Source: Lachnospiraceae bacterium UBA5899
GTDB lineage: Bacteria; Bacillota; Clostridia; Lachnospirales; Lachnospiraceae
Assembly (NCBI GenBank): GCA_002432425.1
Contig: DJEL01000031.1
Location: 158,725 to 222,724 of the forward strand
Direction of reading: 5' to 3'
Length of the DNA: 64,000 nucleotides
Both the position numbers and the translations under genes were made by a program. A model generated the notes under the pieces. The model had not been told where the DNA came from. It was given only the letters and a program-made list of their open reading frames with translations, and ran no database searches. This document shows positions 53,049-62,086 of this stretch, piece after piece; the first letter of the stretch is position 1, and each line of letters starts with the position of its first letter.

Positions 53049-53581
53049 GTACTTTCACCCATTTCCTTCAAAGTCTCTTCCACAAGCTCGTTCTGAACCG
53101 TGGTGTCAATCGCTCCGGAAACCACTTTGCCGGCCATCATGGCTGCTACTGCAATCATTTCCCGTTTGACATCATCAGCTGCTTTCTGCTTTTCAAGTTC
53201 AGCTTCCGTACGTGCTCTTTCGATAATATGGGAAGCTTCCTCTTTGGCTTCGCTGACAATCTTGTCTTCGCTGATTTTGGCCTTCTTTCTGGCCTGTTCC
53301 ATGATGTCGTCGGCTTCTTTCTGAATATTTTTCAGTTTGGCGTCATACTCTTCCTTAAGTGCCTTGGCATCCGCCATGTCCGCAGCGGCCTGATCAAGCT
53401 CACCCTTGATTTTCTCTGTACGTCCGGTAAGCATTTTTCTTACGGGATTAAACAGGAAAAAGGAAAGTGCTCCGAACAGGAACAAAACGGCAATCAAGGT
53501 CAGGCAGGAGTCTGCCAGAAGCTGCCAGTCCAGATTGAAAAGTCTTTCCATGGACTCACCGGTTGTTAGCAAAATATTCAA
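53036..53581 (-). CDS. atpF: ATP synthase Fo subunit b
   Basis: A 181-residue peripheral-stalk subunit: one membrane helix (about 21-43) and a long charged coiled coil. A TTG at 53579-53581 is 8 bases behind AGGAGG and is taken as the start; an ATG ten codons later (53549-53551), with GGTGAG close by, is the alternative. It overlaps atpH by 13 bp. Confidence 0.94.
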   Translation of the reverse strand: MNILLTTGESMERLFNLDWQLLADSCLTLIAVLFLFGALSFFLFNPVRKMLTGRTEKIKGELDQAAADMADAKALKEEYDAKLKNIQKEADDIMEQARKKAKISEDKIVSEAKEEASHIIERARTEAELEKQKAADDVKREMIAVAAMMAGKVVSGAIDTTVQNELVEETLKEMGESTWLS

Positions 53582-53635
53582 CCTTTATACCTCCTTTCTC
53601 TTTCTTAGCTGCTTTTGCAGTTTCTAAGAATTCCT

Positions 53636-53890
53636 TTACGGTAATAAAGGTTTTACGAACATCAGGATCAGACCGGTAACCAGACCGTACAGACCGGTTG
53701 TTTCGGCAACTGCCTGTCCCAAAAGCATGGTAGAAGTAATTTCGGACTTGGCACCCGGGTTACGTCCTACTGCTGCTGCCGCATGACCTGCCGCAATACC
53801 CTGGCCTACACCGGGTCCGATACCTGCGATAAGTGCAAGACCTGCACCGATTGCTGAACATCCTCTGATAAAATTCTCGTTAAATTCCAT
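53636..53890 (-). CDS. atpE: ATP synthase Fo subunit c, sodium-type motif
   Basis: An 84-residue hairpin of two membrane helices forming the rotor ring. The ion-binding carboxylate is Glu63. Gln30, Val61, Thr64, Thr65 and Tyr68 match the sodium-binding set of the Ilyobacter ring (Gln32, Val63, Ser66, Thr67, Tyr70), with Thr in place of Ser. This suggests coupling to sodium ions rather than protons. Confidence 0.95.
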   Translation of the reverse strand: MEFNENFIRGCSAIGAGLALIAGIGPGVGQGIAAGHAAAAVGRNPGAKSEITSTMLLGQAVAETTGLYGLVTGLILMFVKPLLP

Positions 53891-53929
53891 TGTTGTTTCC
53901 TCCTTAAGATGATTGATGATTGTAAATAA

Positions 53930-54664
53930 TTAATCCGCATCGCCCATTGCGTTGGCCAGATACGTCATGGTAAGCATACAGAATACATATGTCTGGATGG
54001 CTCCTGAAAAGATATCCAGGTACACATGCAGAAATGCCGGCCAGATTAAGGCAAACTTGCCAATCAGTCCGTACACCAGCGCCATCATAACCACGCCGGA
54101 AAGTACGTTGGCAAACAGACGAAGGGATAAGGAAATAGGCACTGCAATATCACCTATGATGTTAATAGGCATCCAAAGCGGAAGCCACGGCGGCATGGGA
54201 GAACACTTATCCACCCAGATTTCCTTCGGTGTATGGTACTTAATCGTATTGTAATGTATTAAGAAGAACGATATCAGTGCCAGCGGTAATGTCACACCGT
54301 AGTCTGCTGTGGGAGGACGCAGTCCCAGAAGTCCCGACAGGTTGCTGAACAGGATAAAGATAAATACCGTTCCAATATAATTACGGAACTTGTTGGCATG
54401 TTTGCCCATGGTACCCGAAACCATACCGTCCAGCTTCTCCACAATCAGTTCCACTACATTCTGAAATCCGGTAGGAATTTCCTGTGCTTTTTTCATGGCA
54501 ATATTGGCAGCAATCGCAAATCCGACCAAAACCAGAATTACGATGAGGATGCAGACATGTGAGGTTGTAATCCAGACTTCATGGCCGAAGAACGAATACT
54601 TGAAAAGGCCGTGAATCATAAAGTCCACATCATTTCCCGAAGATAAGACTATCCCATAGTTCAT
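53930..54664 (-). CDS. atpB: ATP synthase Fo subunit a
   Basis: A 244-residue membrane subunit forming the ion half-channels. The essential Arg lies in S-L-S-L-R-L-F-A-N, the family signature. It has five or six helices. It directly abuts the AtpI-like gene and precedes atpE by 39 bp. Confidence 0.96.
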   Translation of the reverse strand: MNYGIVLSSGNDVDFMIHGLFKYSFFGHEVWITTSHVCILIVILVLVGFAIAANIAMKKAQEIPTGFQNVVELIVEKLDGMVSGTMGKHANKFRNYIGTVFIFILFSNLSGLLGLRPPTADYGVTLPLALISFFLIHYNTIKYHTPKEIWVDKCSPMPPWLPLWMPINIIGDIAVPISLSLRLFANVLSGVVMMALVYGLIGKFALIWPAFLHVYLDIFSGAIQTYVFCMLTMTYLANAMGDAD

Positions 54665-55090
54665 TTACTCACCTCCCTGCTTTTTATATATTTTATCCCA
54701 GATTTTATGCGAAAAGGGCTGTAAATACGCCCCGGTTTTCATTCCCATAAGTCCTAAGAAAGCAGCTAAAATATAGCCCTTTCCCACATAATACACCGCC
54801 AGCAGGAACACCGCTGCCAGAAGGTAACGGACCACGTAGCCCGTAGCCAGCATTTTGGACGCCTGACTTTCTTCACATCCGAACGCCTTGTTCAGAGATT
54901 TCCATATGTGAACCGAAAAGCCTCCTGCCACAAAAATTCCCAGCCACATGGAAACGAGATACTTTCCCAGGGAAAGCTCCTTAAAAAACAGAAGAAAGAG
55001 CCCCGCCAGAGAAAAGAGTATTCCCGACAGGAAAATGCCCGTCAGAAGCTCTAAAAGCGCTGTATCCGTTTTTTTATTTTTTTCCATCAT
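54665..55090 (-). CDS. ATP synthase subunit I-like membrane protein
   Basis: A 141-residue protein with four predicted membrane helices, in the position of atpI, whose product helps assemble the c ring. Sequence similarity to the family is weak by eye, so the name rests on position, size and topology. The start overlaps the AtpZ gene by 17 bp. Confidence 0.75.
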   Translation of the reverse strand: MMEKNKKTDTALLELLTGIFLSGILFSLAGLFLLFFKELSLGKYLVSMWLGIFVAGGFSVHIWKSLNKAFGCEESQASKMLATGYVVRYLLAAVFLLAVYYVGKGYILAAFLGLMGMKTGAYLQPFSHKIWDKIYKKQGGE

Positions 55091-55322
55091 CTTTTCCTTT
55101 ATCCTTATAAACCTTCCCGGCCATCAGGAAAATGTTCCGAAAGCCCGCTAATGCCCCCACAAAGAAAAGAATAATCATAATATAGGATGTACCGCATTTT
55201 TTATCGAGCCAGATGCCGATAAAAGTACAGATGAAAATCGGTACCAGCATGTTAAATCCAAACTGGGTAACCATGGCAAGCGCCCGGAATACCGTTTTGT
55301 CATACTTCTTTTTCTTAGCCAT
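55074..55322 (-). CDS. AtpZ/AtpI family protein
   Basis: An 82-residue protein with two membrane helices and basic ends, matching the ATPase-gene1/AtpZ family that helps ATP synthase assembly or ion supply. The start ATG (55320-55322) shares one base with the upstream stop codon (TGATG), so translation is coupled to the hydrolase gene. The frame is open for 23 more codons inside that gene but has no ribosome binding site. Confidence 0.85.
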   Translation of the reverse strand: MAKKKKYDKTVFRALAMVTQFGFNMLVPIFICTFIGIWLDKKCGTSYIMIILFFVGALAGFRNIFLMAGKVYKDKGKDDGKK

Positions 55323-56485
55323 CAGTAGAAAATATGTCCTCCGATTGCAATGCCCGTCAGACCGTCGATAGGTGTCCTGAAGTACAGGCAACCGCCTACG
55401 TTGGTAACACCCGACATGGCTTCCTCCGCCGCCTTGTAACAGTCGGCATTTGCCTTGTCCACCGCAAGTGCCAGTTCATATCTGCCGCTCGCTACCGGTG
55501 AAAACTGGGATTTCTGATAGATAACCCCTACCACGGTATCCGGATATTTAGAGCTTAAAACACGGTTGATTACCACTGCGCCTACCGCCAGTTTTCCCGC
55601 ATAGGGCTCCGAACCCGCTTCGCAATATATGATATTTGCCAGCAGCTTTTTGTCTCCGTCGGCAAAGGTCACTTCGGAAATATCCCTCCAGGTTGCCTTG
55701 GCCGCTGCTGCCGACAATGCTTTTTCCTGCTCAATAATCTTTTTTAAGGTTTCAATGTCCTCTTCTTTTTTCTTAAGCTCCGCCTCATAGGCACGGGCTT
55801 CCTCTTCCGCCACGGCAATCTTATCTCCGTACTTCTTGATATTACTGTTGGTCTGGCTGATAAGGCTTGATACCTTGTTTTTCTCTGTTTCCGCCGCCAG
55901 ATGCAAATCATCCAGATCCGCTTTTTCCTGAAGAAGTCTTGCTTCCTCTTCTTCAATCTGCTGTCTTGTTGCCTCATACTCTGCCATCATGTTTTCATCA
56001 TAATCGGCAATGGCGGAAAAATAATCGCTGTAATTCAAAAAATCGCTGAAACTCTGGGCAGAAAACAGCAACTCCAGATAGTCGGTTTCTCCCGACTCAT
56101 ACATGTACTGTATCCGTTTTACCATGCAGTCATACTGCCATGCTTCCGTTTTCTTCGCTTCTTCGATTTCTTCGCCTGTGATGCGGATAGCCTCTTCCTT
56201 ATCGGCTATTTCTCCTTCCAGCTCCTCTAACTTCTCGCTGACCGCCGTCATCTGGGCATTTAAATCCTTTAAGTCGGACTGCAGTCCCGCTTCCGTATCC
56301 TTTAAATCATCGATATGGTCGTTCTTGGAGTCCAGCCTGTCCTTGATTTCATCTTTATCTTTCAGGGCTTCGTTTAACCGTTCCTGCGTGGTAACGGCAT
56401 AGGAAAAAGAAGGAACACTGCACGCAAACAAAACCACTGCCATCCATAATGCAATTTTTGCTTTTCGTAAGGCTGCCTTTTTCAT
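55322..56485 (-). CDS. Secreted cell-wall hydrolase with coiled coil and SleB domain
   Basis: A 387-residue exported protein. A signal peptide (about 1-30) is followed by a long coiled coil (about 32-265) of the PcsB/FtsX-associated type, then a SleB/CwlJ-type (Hydrolase_2) domain at about 272-387 with the catalytic Glu in I-I-Y-C-E-A. In spores SleB cuts cortex peptidoglycan; with a coiled coil the protein may act in daughter-cell separation. Its stop codon overlaps the start of atpZ, so it heads the ATP synthase operon. Confidence 0.88.
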   Translation of the reverse strand: MKKAALRKAKIALWMAVVLFACSVPSFSYAVTTQERLNEALKDKDEIKDRLDSKNDHIDDLKDTEAGLQSDLKDLNAQMTAVSEKLEELEGEIADKEEAIRITGEEIEEAKKTEAWQYDCMVKRIQYMYESGETDYLELLFSAQSFSDFLNYSDYFSAIADYDENMMAEYEATRQQIEEEEARLLQEKADLDDLHLAAETEKNKVSSLISQTNSNIKKYGDKIAVAEEEARAYEAELKKKEEDIETLKKIIEQEKALSAAAAKATWRDISEVTFADGDKKLLANIIYCEAGSEPYAGKLAVGAVVINRVLSSKYPDTVVGVIYQKSQFSPVASGRYELALAVDKANADCYKAAEEAMSGVTNVGGCLYFRTPIDGLTGIAIGGHIFY

Positions 56486-56558
56486 GTAACCTTCCCTCTG
56501 CTTTCCTGTCCTTTCCGTGATTATTGCTGTTGCTGTTTCTGCGGCTTATCCGCTATGT

Positions 56559-57050
56559 TCATACACGCAGAATAATTTCTCTGCCGGTATGCTTGTATGC
56601 CTCAAAGCTCACACCCGCCGCCGTAAGCATGCGCTTGGAAGCTAAGGTGGAGTCGCTCTGGGCATATTTATCGCTGTCATACACTATTTTTTTGATGCCT
56701 GCCTGAATAATTGCTTTTGCACATTCATTGCAGGGGAAAAGAGAAACATAGAGCTTTGTCCCCTCTAAGGAGCCGCCCCGGTAATTCAAGATGGCATTCA
56801 TCTCCCCGTGGGTCACATAAGGGTACTTGGTGTCGGCAAATTCGCCTTCCCTGTCCCAGGGGAACTCATCGTCCGAGCAGCCGATGGGAAAGCCGTTATA
56901 TCCCATGGAAAGAATTTTGTTGTCCGGACTGACAATGCACGCTCCCACCTGTGTATGGGGGTCCTTGGAGCGCATACCCGAAAGCTGGGCAATGCCCATA
57001 AAGTATTCGTCCCAGTTGATATAATCTTCTCTCTTCCGCATTTTTATCAT
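56559..57050 (-). CDS. dCMP deaminase (ComEB type)
   Basis: A 163-residue zinc-dependent deaminase converting dCMP to dUMP for thymidylate synthesis. The zinc and catalytic residues H-G-E and P-C-N-E-C are present, and the N-terminal S-K-D-P-x-T-Q-V-G-A motif is typical. It is 12 bp behind upp, in a nucleotide-metabolism pair. AGAGGAAG sets the start. Confidence 0.93.
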   Translation of the reverse strand: MIKMRKREDYINWDEYFMGIAQLSGMRSKDPHTQVGACIVSPDNKILSMGYNGFPIGCSDDEFPWDREGEFADTKYPYVTHGEMNAILNYRGGSLEGTKLYVSLFPCNECAKAIIQAGIKKIVYDSDKYAQSDSTLASKRMLTAAGVSFEAYKHTGREIILRV

Positions 57051-57062
57051 GATTTCTTCCTC

Positions 57063-57692
57063 TTATTTGGTACCGAAGATTCTGTCTCCTGCATCACCTA
57101 AGCCGGGTACAATGTAACCGTGGTCGTTTAACTTCTCATCCAGCGCACCGATATACATATCTACATCGGGGTGTACTTCCTTCATCTTTTCCACGCCTTC
57201 GGGTGCTGCGATAATGCACATAAAGTGGATTTTCTTGCAGCCCTTGTCCTTTAACATCTGGATAGCCGCTACGGAAGAACCGCCGGTTGCCAGCATGGGG
57301 TCTACCACAAATACTTCTCTTTCCGCACAGTCTGCGGGAAGCTTGCAGTAATACTCTACCGGATTTAAGGTTTCCGGGTCTCTGTAAAGACCGATATGTC
57401 CGACTTTTGCAGCGGGAATAAGCTGCAGGACACCGTCAACCATGCCAAGACCCGCTCTTAAGATGGGTACGATTGCCATTTTCTTTCCCTTTAATTCCTT
57501 TACGGTTGTCTCGCAGATAGGAGTTTCAATCTTTACGTCGGAAAGCTGCAGGTCACGGGTTGCTTCATAACAGATTAACATTGCGATTTCGCTGATGGTC
57601 TGTCTGAAATCCTTGGTGCCGGTTTCCTTTCTTCTGATATAACCGATTTTATGCTGAATCAGGGGATGATCCATTACTACGACTTTTGCCAT
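57063..57692 (-). CDS. upp: Uracil phosphoribosyltransferase
   Basis: A 209-residue salvage enzyme making UMP from uracil and PRPP. The PRPP-binding loop D-P-M-L-A-T-G-G-S and the uracil-binding G-Y-I-V-P-G-L-G-D-A-G-D at the C-terminus are present. The ATG at 57690-57692 follows GGAGG. It has its own promoter overlapping the end of rpiB. Confidence 0.97.
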   Translation of the reverse strand: MAKVVVMDHPLIQHKIGYIRRKETGTKDFRQTISEIAMLICYEATRDLQLSDVKIETPICETTVKELKGKKMAIVPILRAGLGMVDGVLQLIPAAKVGHIGLYRDPETLNPVEYYCKLPADCAEREVFVVDPMLATGGSSVAAIQMLKDKGCKKIHFMCIIAAPEGVEKMKEVHPDVDMYIGALDEKLNDHGYIVPGLGDAGDRIFGTK

Positions 57693-57763
57693 TTTTCTGC
57701 CTCCGTTTTCTCTCATGTGAGCTTTGAATATATGTTACTGGGTTGTTAAGCTTTCTTTATGGG

Positions 57764-57792
57764 AGTATATCACAGTTTTTCAATTAGCGCAA
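57764..57792 (-). promoter_or_regulatory. Promoter of the upp unit
   Basis: On the minus strand TTGCGC (57787-57792) and TATACT (57764-57769) are spaced by 17 bp, with TGA before the -10 box as an extended element. The -35 box lies inside the last codons of rpiB. Confidence 0.65.
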
Positions 57793-58201
57793 TTCTGCGA
57801 TTGTGCCTTTCTTCGTCAGAAAACGGCGTATTTAAGAAGATATCCACGATTTCTCTGGCAAGATTGGGACCGATTATGCCGGCGCCCATTGCCAGCATAT
57901 TGGCGTTATTGTGAAGTCTTGTCGCCTTTGCGGAAAAACAGTCATGGCAAAGTGCGCAGCGGATCCCTTTTACCTTGTTTGCCACGATGGAAATCCCGAT
58001 GCCCGTGGTACAGATGACAATGCCCTTTTCACACTCGCCGGAGGCTACTGCTTCTGCAGCCGCTCTGCCGAATACCGGATAATCGCAGGAGCCTTTGTCC
58101 ATGCATCCGAAATCCTTGTAGGGAATGCCTTTCTCCTCTAAATAAGCAATTACTACCTGCTTTAAATCGTAACCGCCGTGGTCACATCCTAATGCTATCA
58201 T
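57770..58201 (-). CDS. rpiB: Ribose-5-phosphate isomerase B
   Basis: A 143-residue LacAB/RpiB-family isomerase of the pentose phosphate pathway. The N-terminal G-C-D-H-G-G-Y-D-L-K and catalytic Cys in C-T-T-G-I-G are present, followed by the conserved H-N-x-A-N-M-L-A-M-G-A. It converts ribose 5-phosphate and ribulose 5-phosphate. Confidence 0.95.
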   Translation of the reverse strand: MIALGCDHGGYDLKQVVIAYLEEKGIPYKDFGCMDKGSCDYPVFGRAAAEAVASGECEKGIVICTTGIGISIVANKVKGIRCALCHDCFSAKATRLHNNANMLAMGAGIIGPNLAREIVDIFLNTPFSDEERHNRRIALIEKL

Positions 58202-58286
58202 TTTTCTTCCTCCTTATGGTTTTCACCTTTCTATTTTCTACAATAGTATATCTTTTTATAATGTATCCTTTTATAAATATGCCCTT

Positions 58287-59351
58287 TTATACCTGCACCA
58301 CATGATGTCCCGCCGCTTTTAACAGACGGTTCATGACAGCCTGTCCGATACCGGCATAATCAAAGCTTTCGGAAAACATTTTTTCCGTGCCTTCTTCGTC
58401 AAAATCCCGGAGAATGCCGTAGAGATGCTTCGCTACGGTATTCTCGTCCGTCCTGCTGCCGGCGCATTTCACCACATCCGCATGATACAGATTTTTGGTT
58501 TCCTCCGTGGCAATGACTCCGGTTTTCACACCCTCTGTGCGCAGCCTGTCCGTTTCTTCGTTAATATATGCCGCCACTTTTTCCTTTGTGCCCGCCACTA
58601 TGGTAAGCTGTCCCTTGGGTGCGTAGTGCCGGTATTTCATACCCGGTGCCTTGGGAGCCTGTCCGCTTTTATCGCTTAAAATCGTCACATCCGTATCCAC
58701 CGTGCCGAGTACTTTGGAAAGCATTTCCTGCGTCACATAGCCGGGGCGCAAAATCTGGGGCGGTTCCACCGTCAAATCCACAATAGTGGACTCAATGCCG
58801 ATTTCCACCTCGCCGCCGTCAATAATCATGTCGATTTTCCCGTTCAAATCCTCCTGCACATGCTTTGCAAGAGAAGGACTGGGACGTCCCGAAGTGTTGG
58901 CACTGGGTGCCGCCACATAACCGCCGCCGTAAGCAATCAATGCCTGCGCCGTTTTGTGGGAAGGGAAACGGATGGCAACCGTATTTAAGCCCCCCGTCGT
59001 TTCAAGCGGTACTTCCTCCGACTTCGGTAAAATCATGGTCAGCGGACCGGGCCAGAACGCATCGGAAAGTTTTTTGGCATTAGCCAGCATCTTTCTGTTT
59101 TCCTCCGTATCCGCCACAATCCGGTAAATATCTTCAAACCGGCATATATGCACAATAAGCGGATTGTCGGACGGTCTGCCCTTGGCTGCGTATATTTTAC
59201 GGGAAGAATCGGGATTTAAGGCATCTCCGCCCAGACCGTAAACGGTTTCCGTCGGAAATGCCACCAGTCCGCCGGCTTTTAAGATTTCACCGGCTTCCTT
59301 TAAGCATTCCTTATCATCCTCTTCCATGCAGGTAATCCACTTTGTTTCCAT
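58287..59351 (-). CDS. L-threonylcarbamoyladenylate synthase, Sua5 type
   Basis: A 354-residue two-domain Sua5: a YrdC-like catalytic domain (about 10-205) with P-T-E-T-V-Y-G-L-G, K-x-R-x-x-x-x-P-L and S-A-N-x-S-G motifs, and a C-terminal Sua5 domain (about 240-345). It makes threonylcarbamoyl-AMP for the t6A modification of tRNAs reading ANN codons. It lies 21 bp ahead of... the amidase gene ends 21 bp upstream on the same strand, so cotranscription is likely. Confidence 0.93.
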   Translation of the reverse strand: METKWITCMEEDDKECLKEAGEILKAGGLVAFPTETVYGLGGDALNPDSSRKIYAAKGRPSDNPLIVHICRFEDIYRIVADTEENRKMLANAKKLSDAFWPGPLTMILPKSEEVPLETTGGLNTVAIRFPSHKTAQALIAYGGGYVAAPSANTSGRPSPSLAKHVQEDLNGKIDMIIDGGEVEIGIESTIVDLTVEPPQILRPGYVTQEMLSKVLGTVDTDVTILSDKSGQAPKAPGMKYRHYAPKGQLTIVAGTKEKVAAYINEETDRLRTEGVKTGVIATEETKNLYHADVVKCAGSRTDENTVAKHLYGILRDFDEEGTEKMFSESFDYAGIGQAVMNRLLKAAGHHVVQV

Positions 59352-59372
59352 TTGTATTCTTGTGTTCCTTTC

Positions 59373-60077
59373 TCACTGTGCGTTCAGATACTGCAGGATG
59401 CCCAGTGTAATTTCCCATGCGATACGATCTTGGTATTCGTCCGAACAGAGAGCCTCCGCTTCCGTCCGGTTCGACAGAAAACCGCATTCCACAATCACAA
59501 TGGGAATTTTCGTTTTTTTCAGCAGATAATAGCTACTGTTTGCCTTAATCTGCCGTTTATTTTCGGGGTCCGCCCCCTCAATCAGCCGTTTCTGGATTTT
59601 GTCCGCCAGCTCCTGTCCTTCCACACTTCCTTCGTAGTAGAAAACCTGTGCACCATGCACATATTCCTCCGGGTAGCTGTTCTGGTGGATGCTGACCGTA
59701 AGGTCAGGCGCCGTCTCTTCAATGATGGCTATGCGCCGTTTCATATCCTGCACCTTTTTATGGGAAGCGTCCGCATCATACAGACCATCTTCCGTTTCCC
59801 TTGTCATAACGACCCGGATGTCCTCTTTTTCCAGATAATCCTTAACTCGTCTGGCAATACTTAAATTGACGTCCTTTTCCTTCGCTCCGTTAATGCCGAT
59901 TTTACCGGGGTCATCCCCGCCGTGACCGGCATCAATTACCACACAGAGTCCTTCCGGCTCCTGCTGCATGGCATTTCCTACCGTTTCTTTAACCGGCTGC
60001 GTGAAAAAGACAATTCCCATAACCAACAGAATAAACACGCCTGCTGCCGCAAAACTCTGCTTACTGTCCCGTTCCAT
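59373..60077 (-). CDS. N-acetylmuramoyl-L-alanine amidase, CwlD-like
   Basis: A 234-residue Amidase_3 protein with an N-terminal signal anchor (about 9-28). Zinc ligands are in D-A-G-H-G-G, the Glu of the following helix region and S-I-H-Q-N; the catalytic Glu is in V-E-C-G-F. CwlD makes muramic-delta-lactam in the spore cortex; the length matches, so a sporulation role is likely but a vegetative role is possible. Confidence 0.9.
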   Translation of the reverse strand: MERDSKQSFAAAGVFILLVMGIVFFTQPVKETVGNAMQQEPEGLCVVIDAGHGGDDPGKIGINGAKEKDVNLSIARRVKDYLEKEDIRVVMTRETEDGLYDADASHKKVQDMKRRIAIIEETAPDLTVSIHQNSYPEEYVHGAQVFYYEGSVEGQELADKIQKRLIEGADPENKRQIKANSSYYLLKKTKIPIVIVECGFLSNRTEAEALCSDEYQDRIAWEITLGILQYLNAQ

Positions 60078-60143
60078 ATACCCTCCGCTATCCTGTGTTC
60101 TATCCTAATTTATGTAGGAAGCGAAGTCTTTATGCGGGGCAGC

Positions 60144-61865
60144 TTACCGCTCCAGATACACCTTAATCAAATCCCAGGCACCCGCCGGTTCAAAGCCAAG
60201 TCTCCAGGCTGCCACGCCGCCCAGCTCGTAGTTCTGCATGACGGTAAGCTTGACGTTAAGGGACTGCAAATCTTCAATCCACATCTGGTACAGAGTCGTA
60301 CCGTCCGTTGCCTCTGCATAGTTCTGTCCGGTGGTGTCATCCCACTCGTAAGTCATATTGTATTTCTGAAGTAAAGCATCCACACCTGTCATAGGGTATG
60401 CTTCACTGGTAAGCGAAGTTCCTTCGGTAATCCAGAGTCTTGTGTAGAACGGAAGCGCCACTACAATCTTGTCTCCCGGCACATATTCCCCGGTCTTTTC
60501 TATGGCATAGCGGACATAGTCGATGGAAGAAACGGAACCCGCTTCCTCACTTCCTGCCCAGTGCTCATCGTACGCCATAATAATCACATAATCGGCAATC
60601 ACGCCCTGTTCCGCTAAATTGTAACGGGTATTGAAATGATACGGCACAGAGTCATCTACAGAAAATACCAGTCCCGCCTGTCTGCAGCGGATGGAAAGCT
60701 CTCTTAAGAATTCCACAAAATCTTCTCCTGCCGCTTCATCCATAACCTTTTCAAAGTCCACGTTCACCCCGTCCATGCCGCAAGCTGCCGCCGCATTCAT
60801 GATGTTGTCAATCAGTGCGGTTCTTGTAGTGGTGGAAGCCAGTACGGCTGCCACATCTGTTCGATTGCCCTGGTCGTCCAGATAGTTAAAGTCATCTACC
60901 ACGCCCCATACCTGCAGACCTTTTTCATGCGCCTTTTCCACATAGGCGGCTTCGGCAAAGCTGCGCAGGGAGCCGTTTGTATCCGATACGCTGAACCAAG
61001 TGGGAGCGATTACGGTAAGTCCGGAAGCATTTGCCGTCACATCATCTAATGTGCTGTTGCCTGCGGTGCCGTACACGCCGTGCCAGCCCAGGCAGATTTT
61101 TTTATCCTGCTTTAAGGTGGTGTATTCCGGCTCCGTGTAATCGGTTACCGGTGTCGGCGTCTCCGCTCTTTCATTGGTCAGCTTTTTATTTTCCACGTAG
61201 CCGACAAAGCCGTCCGCCGTCTTTACCTGGCTCCAGGTTTCCATTTTATCGAGAACAACCACTCTGTCGCCCTCTTTTACATGACAGAGGATGGGGCTCT
61301 TTACGCCTCCGCGCAGACGCACGTCGGTATCGGATTTAATATCTGCTGCCTGTTCCTCCTCCCAACTGGTATAAATCTGCACACGGTTGGGGTCCGTAAA
61401 CACTTCATAGGAAAAGTTGGTGTATTTTTTTACATAGTCCAACGCAATGTAGTACTTCGTTTCCTCACTGCCCTCCACTGCGTAAAAAACACAATAATCC
61501 ACCGGGTTCTCCACACCGTTTACCGTGTAGGAAGAAGTATCCAGGGATGCCCGGATAATCTCCGTGGGTGTGGTATATAAAAGCAGTCCTTCGTTTTTAT
61601 CGATGTAAAAACGGCTGTTTAAAATATCCTGTACCTCTCTGTATTCCAGATAGCAGATACCGTCCTTCAGCACGGCGTCCTGCTCGGTCACCTCATTCTG
61701 TAAAATAACGGGTACGTCGCTTTCCTTCGTAATGTGAAAATATTCGTACAAATCCGCCTGTTCGTGGGAGTAGGAATACCGCTCCACCACCTGGCCTCCG
61801 AACGCCACGCCGCCGATAATCAGAATTAAAACCACCGCTATCAAAACCGGGATTACTTTTTTCAT
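60144..61865 (-). CDS. Glycoside hydrolase family 18 protein with SH3 domain
   Basis: A 573-residue secreted or anchored protein with an N-terminal helix (about 5-23), a copper-amine-oxidase-like beta region (about 40-170), an SH3 domain (about 175-230) and a GH18 barrel (about 250-570) whose catalytic motif is D-G-V-N-V-D-F-E. This layout is like YaaH/YdhD spore-coat glucosaminidases that cut peptidoglycan. It is 66 bp ahead of the amidase on the same strand. Confidence 0.9.
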   Translation of the reverse strand: MKKVIPVLIAVVLILIIGGVAFGGQVVERYSYSHEQADLYEYFHITKESDVPVILQNEVTEQDAVLKDGICYLEYREVQDILNSRFYIDKNEGLLLYTTPTEIIRASLDTSSYTVNGVENPVDYCVFYAVEGSEETKYYIALDYVKKYTNFSYEVFTDPNRVQIYTSWEEEQAADIKSDTDVRLRGGVKSPILCHVKEGDRVVVLDKMETWSQVKTADGFVGYVENKKLTNERAETPTPVTDYTEPEYTTLKQDKKICLGWHGVYGTAGNSTLDDVTANASGLTVIAPTWFSVSDTNGSLRSFAEAAYVEKAHEKGLQVWGVVDDFNYLDDQGNRTDVAAVLASTTTRTALIDNIMNAAAACGMDGVNVDFEKVMDEAAGEDFVEFLRELSIRCRQAGLVFSVDDSVPYHFNTRYNLAEQGVIADYVIIMAYDEHWAGSEEAGSVSSIDYVRYAIEKTGEYVPGDKIVVALPFYTRLWITEGTSLTSEAYPMTGVDALLQKYNMTYEWDDTTGQNYAEATDGTTLYQMWIEDLQSLNVKLTVMQNYELGGVAAWRLGFEPAGAWDLIKVYLER

Positions 61866-61933
61866 ACTAAATAACCATGCCTTTCCGCAACAGCCTGCAT
61901 TTTATTTACACTGTCCCTCTAATCATGCTTTCC

Positions 61934-61942
61934 ATTATAGCA
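61934..61942 (-). promoter_or_regulatory. Extended -10 promoter of the GH18 gene
   Basis: TGCTATAAT on the minus strand (TATAAT at 61934-61939) about 70 bp before the start codon; the -35 region (ATGACG) is poor. Confidence 0.55.
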
Positions 61943-62005
61943 AACTCTTTTCCCTGCGTCATTATATAAATTGACAAATTTGTCTAAAATTCCCTCTTTG
62001 TAAAG

Positions 62006-62054
62006 AAAGAGACGGTGCAGTCAAGAGGCATTCCCGTTTTGTCACCGTCTCTTT
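62006..62054 (-). terminator. Hairpin terminator behind the 69-codon gene
   Basis: A perfect 12-bp stem, AAAGAGACGGTG (62006-62017) with CACCGTCTCTTT (62043-62054), and a 25-base loop, 33 bp behind the small gene's stop codon. The T tail on the minus strand is broken (CTTTAC), so strength is uncertain. Confidence 0.65.
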
Positions 62055-62086
62055 CAGCGGCACAGCGTGCCACAGCATTCATTCAA

